DNA of 7,406 nt from an uncultured Ruminococcus sp. GTDB taxonomy: Bacteria; Bacillota; Clostridia; Oscillospirales; CAG-272. The translations under genes and the position numbers were made by a program. A model generated the notes under the pieces. That model was given only the letters and a program-made list of their open reading frames with translations. It made no database searches and had not been told where the DNA came from. Below, in pieces: positions 5,204-7,406 of the stretch; within the stretch, counting starts at the first letter, position 1, and the number at the start of each line of letters is the position of its first letter. The stretch spans positions 1 through 7,406 of the forward strand of contig CACYWX010000244.1 in assembly GCA_902778205.1 (NCBI GenBank). The letters run 5' to 3'.

Positions 5204-6271
5204 TCACCGGTCCGAGACCAGCGGATTCTGCGCGTGCACCAGCTCCATGATCCGGATCTGCTGGATCAGCTTCTCCGGCTTGATGAGCAGCTCGGCTCCC
5301 TCTGTCAGATGCCTGTAAAGATTGTCGTAGAACACCATCGGACCGGCGTCGAAGGCGCTGCCCCTGAGATCCTCCTCAAATTCGTGCCAGTTCAGCTTCT
5401 CCGAGCAGTAGGCGGGAGACAGGCTGTCCGCGCCGCAGATGGGCTCCAGGGTGAAGGCCGGCATGGGGCAGTCGTCGAAGTACTTCCAGCGGATCTTCGA
5501 CGTGGTGGCGGAGAGGGAGCCCTTTCGCCCGGAGATGCGGTAGGTAAAGTCGCTGTAGGCGTCCGAGGGATTGATCTCCAGGTCCACGAGGGGCCTGCCC
5601 GGAGCCGTCAGAATCACCTTGGCGTAGTCCTCCGCGTCTCCGGCGGAATTGATCCGGCGCAGCTGGGAGAATACCGTGGGCATGCCGTCGTAATCGAGGA
5701 GCGTCAAGGCTTGGTCCAGCGGATGGGGACCCGTGTTCTGCAGGCATCCGCCGTAGTAGCGGAGACAGGTCTGCCAGTCCCAGCGGCGGGAGAAGCCTGA
5801 GAACCGGATGGTGATCTGCTGAAGCTCGCCCAGGAGTCCCGTGCCGATGATCTCCCGGATGCGCACGAAGTACGGTGCGACTCTCGACTGCTGGAACACC
5901 GTCAGGGTCACGCCGTTTTCCTTCGCGCACCGGATCATCTGCTCGCACTCCATGGCGTACTTCGAGAAGGGCTTCTCGCTGACCACGTTCTTCCCGGCCC
6001 GGAGCGCGTCCATGGTGACGGGAAAATGGAAATGGGAGAAGGTAGAGTTCACTACCACGTCGATGTCGTCCCGGGCAAGCAGCTCCCGGTAATCCTCGTA
6101 AACCGCGCATCCCGGATATTCGGCCTTCGCACGCTCGCGTCTTGCCTCAATGAGATCCGATACGGCGGCCACCTCGTAATGCTCCTGCCCAGCTTCCGTG
6201 CGGAAGAAGGCCCCGTGGATGTCCCGGCCGCTTCTTCCCTGGCCGATGATGCCGACTCTCAGCTTTTTCAT
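5204..6271 (-). CDS. Gfo/Idh/MocA family NAD(P)-dependent oxidoreductase
   Basis: A 355-aa cytoplasmic sugar dehydrogenase-like enzyme. The Rossmann motif GQGRSG is at 10-15 within an RVGIIG strand, the second strand ends in VAAVSD (34-39), and the family E-K-P motif is at 99-101 (NVVSEKPFSKYAMECEQM). The C-terminal half carries GGCLQNTGPHPLDQAL (174-189). This corresponds to the usual G/D-x-G-x-H-x-x-D signature, giving His183 and Asp186 as likely catalytic or substrate residues. The length is normal. The Shine-Dalgarno AAGGAGGA is 6 bases before the ATG and overlaps the nagB stop codon. Its place between nagB and nagA suggests an amino-sugar or N-acetylhexosaminide substrate. Gfo/Idh/MocA proteins include NAD-dependent N-acetylgalactosaminidases (GH109) as well as plain dehydrogenases; I see no motif here that proves glycosidase activity. 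Confidence 0.92.
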   Translation of the reverse strand: MKKLRVGIIGQGRSGRDIHGAFFRTEAGQEHYEVAAVSDLIEARRERAKAEYPGCAVYEDYRELLARDDIDVVVNSTFSHFHFPVTMDALRAGKNVVSEKPFSKYAMECEQMIRCAKENGVTLTVFQQSRVAPYFVRIREIIGTGLLGELQQITIRFSGFSRRWDWQTCLRYYGGCLQNTGPHPLDQALTLLDYDGMPTVFSQLRRINSAGDAEDYAKVILTAPGRPLVDLEINPSDAYSDFTYRISGRKGSLSATTSKIRWKYFDDCPMPAFTLEPICGADSLSPAYCSEKLNWHEFEEDLRGSAFDAGPMVFYDNLYRHLTEGAELLIKPEKLIQQIRIMELVHAQNPLVSDR

Positions 6272-6277
6272 GCTCTC

Positions 6278-6286
6278 TCCTCCTTA
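6278..6286 (-). promoter_or_regulatory. Ribosome binding site fused to the nagB stop codon
   Basis: On the - strand the bases TAAGGAGGA serve both as the nagB TAA stop (6284-6286) and as the Shine-Dalgarno of the 355-aa oxidoreductase, 6 bases before its ATG. A ribosome finishing nagB would stop on top of the next start site, which points to translational coupling of the two proteins. Confidence 0.85.
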
Positions 6287-7081
6287 TCTTCTGCCAGCGG
6301 TCTTCCGCTCAAATCCCAGAAGCCGCGCGCTGTCCCGGTCGCAGTACATCACGGCGTGAGGGTGCCGTCTCATGACCGTCGCGGGGCAGTTCTCCGAAAT
6401 CTCCTCCGTCAGGGTCCTCTTCACCGCCTCCGCCTTGGTGGCCGCCGGAACCGAGCAGAACATGGCCGCCGCCCGGGTCAGCGCGGGAACCGTCAGGGTC
6501 AGGGCGTGTGTGGGCACCGCGTCCAGATTCGGGAAGCACCCGTCGTGGACCTGCTGCATCCGGCAGACCTCGTCCAGCGGAACCAACTTCACAAGGGCGG
6601 GATCGTCGAAATCCGCCACTCCGGGGTCGTTGAAGGCGATGTGCCCGTTCTCCCCGATGCCCAGCACCGTGATGTCCGCGGGATGCGCCTCAAGCAGAGC
6701 GGAATACCGCCCGATCTCAGCCTCCGCGTCGTTCGACGGATCGATGAGGTTCACCGACCGGAACGGGACCAGCCCGAAGATGTGCTCCTCGAGATACTTC
6801 CCGAAGCTCTGGGGCGCGCCGGGCTCCAGTCCCACGTATTCGTCCATGTGGAAGGCGTTCACCCGGGTCCAGTCCACGTCCTCCTTCACCAGCGCCGCCA
6901 GGGTCTCGTTCTGGGAGGGAGCCGCCGCGAAGATCATGTTGATCTCGTCCTTCTCCTCCAGCAGACGCCGCATTTCCTCCGCGATGTCCGACGCCGCGGC
7001 CTCTCCCATGAGAGTCCGCTTCTCATGCACCCACACCCGGAGCGCGTCCTTTTTGCACAGCGTAACCGTTTCCCACGTCAT
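6284..7081 (-). CDS. nagB: Glucosamine-6-phosphate deaminase, divergent NagB subfamily
   Basis: A 265-aa enzyme of the NagB/6-phosphogluconolactonase fold, expected to turn GlcN-6-phosphate into fructose-6-phosphate and ammonia in the cytoplasm. Motifs seen are NAFHMDEYVGL (75-85, with Asp80 matching the classical catalytic Asp72) and LGIGENGHIAFNDP (140-153, with His147 matching the ring-opening His143). Two classical residues differ: the Asp141 position is Asn145, and the Glu148 position is Asp152. The phosphate loop, usually a Gly-rich G-G-x-T/S-P, reads FAAAPSQNETL (51-61). Length is normal (about 240-270). The start at 7081 has GAGGTG upstream, inside the end of the preceding gene, 5 bases away. 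Pairing with nagA supports the role. The changed loop and acids mean that a related amino-sugar phosphate substrate is possible. Confidence 0.88.
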   Translation of the reverse strand: MTWETVTLCKKDALRVWVHEKRTLMGEAAASDIAEEMRRLLEEKDEINMIFAAAPSQNETLAALVKEDVDWTRVNAFHMDEYVGLEPGAPQSFGKYLEEHIFGLVPFRSVNLIDPSNDAEAEIGRYSALLEAHPADITVLGIGENGHIAFNDPGVADFDDPALVKLVPLDEVCRMQQVHDGCFPNLDAVPTHALTLTVPALTRAAAMFCSVPAATKAEAVKRTLTEEISENCPATVMRRHPHAVMYCDRDSARLLGFERKTAGRR

Positions 7082-7086
7082 ATCCT

Positions 7087-7406
7087 TCACCTCGTTCCCC
7101 TGAAGGCGATCCCGGCAAAGCCGAAGGGCTCGATCCGGGACAGGCGGACCGTTCTTCCACAGACCTCCCCGGTGCAGTTCACGTACCGGACCTCCTCCGG
7201 ATCCGCGTCCAGCTCGACAACCGGCTCCTCCACGGCGTCCGGGAAGAGATTCCACAGGCCGATCTGCCCGTCGCACTTCCCGTCCGGCATCCGATGGCCG
7301 GAGGTGATCATATAGAGATCGGGATTGCCCGCGCAGTCCGCCGGGAACCAGATCCCCTCGGGGTACGCCTCCCCGATCCAGCGGCCCTGCTCCATCAGCT
7401 CCCGGT
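7087..7406 (-). CDS. Unrecognised protein, C-terminal end only (first gene seen of the nag operon)
   Basis: The frame is open to the right edge of the window, so only about the last 106 residues are visible; the ATG at 7395 is preceded by open codons (R-E-L) and is probably internal. I do not recognise the family. The piece is rich in Trp, Gly, Pro and acidic residues (GRWIGEAYPEGIWFPAD, IGLWNLFPDAVEEPVVELD) and ends in a beta-rich-looking stretch, VRLSRIEPFGFAGIAFRG. There is no membrane segment or DNA-binding motif. Such a tail would suit the C-terminal beta-sandwich of a carbohydrate-active enzyme, and a place just before nagB fits that, but this is inference only. The stop is 5 bases before the nagB start, and the nagB ribosome site lies within its last codons, so the two are co-translated. 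Confidence 0.7.
   Translation of the reverse strand, partial: RELMEQGRWIGEAYPEGIWFPADCAGNPDLYMITSGHRMPDGKCDGQIGLWNLFPDAVEEPVVELDADPEEVRYVNCTGEVCGRTVRLSRIEPFGFAGIAFRGTR

Noticed and set aside
5204..6271. Calling the 355-aa oxidoreductase a GH109 N-acetylgalactosaminidase
   Set aside because: Family fold and context are compatible, but I cannot see a diagnostic glycosidase motif or a secretion signal; a general Gfo/Idh/MocA call is all the sequence supports.
6026..7315. Long + strand open frame opposite nagB (429 codons)
   Set aside because: Antisense shadow of nagB and its neighbours, with low-information composition and no ribosome site.

Overview
The window is GC-rich (roughly 60-65% by eye) and reads as a Bacillota/Clostridia-type chromosome, perhaps a gut Oscillospiraceae-like lineage. 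The support is strong AGGAGG-type Shine-Dalgarno sites, tightly packed operons, intrinsic terminators with T-tracts, a split (half-size) chromate-transporter pair, and a small Gly/Asp/Thr-rich lipoprotein. The lineage is an inference from style, not from a marker gene.

Layout. (1) Bases 1-906, + strand: the 3' end of one half-size ChrA-family transporter, and 3 bases later a complete second half-size ChrA. A clear intrinsic terminator follows at 939-970. (2) Bases 1084-1919, + strand: a lipoprotein gene with a clean signal peptide and lipobox, whose frame breaks once in its low-complexity linker (one base missing, around 1230-1248). (3) Bases 1920-2253: an intergenic block of about 330 bases made almost entirely of nested inverted repeats, bounded by copies of GGGCTGTCGCA. 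It ends in a hairpin plus T-tract that can terminate the + strand transcript. (4) Bases 2254-7406, - strand: a six-gene operon read right to left. It contains the end of an unrecognised protein, a NagB-like glucosamine-6-phosphate deaminase, two different Gfo/Idh/MocA oxidoreductases (355 and 288 aa), a NagA N-acetylglucosamine-6-phosphate deacetylase, and an aldo/keto reductase. Junctions are 5, 12, 22, -4 and 31 bases, so most of it is probably one transcript with translational coupling.

How the genes work together. NagA and NagB give the standard lower route: GlcNAc-6-P to GlcN-6-P to fructose-6-P plus ammonia. The two Gfo/Idh/MocA proteins and the aldo/keto reductase between and after them are not needed for ordinary GlcNAc use. 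They suggest that an unusual N-acetylhexosaminide or modified amino sugar is first oxidised, epimerised or cleaved by NAD(P)-dependent chemistry. No kinase, PTS, transporter or regulator for this route lies inside the window, so the substrate is not determined here. The best candidates for something undescribed are this redox-plus-Nag gene set and the repeat element at 1924-2215.
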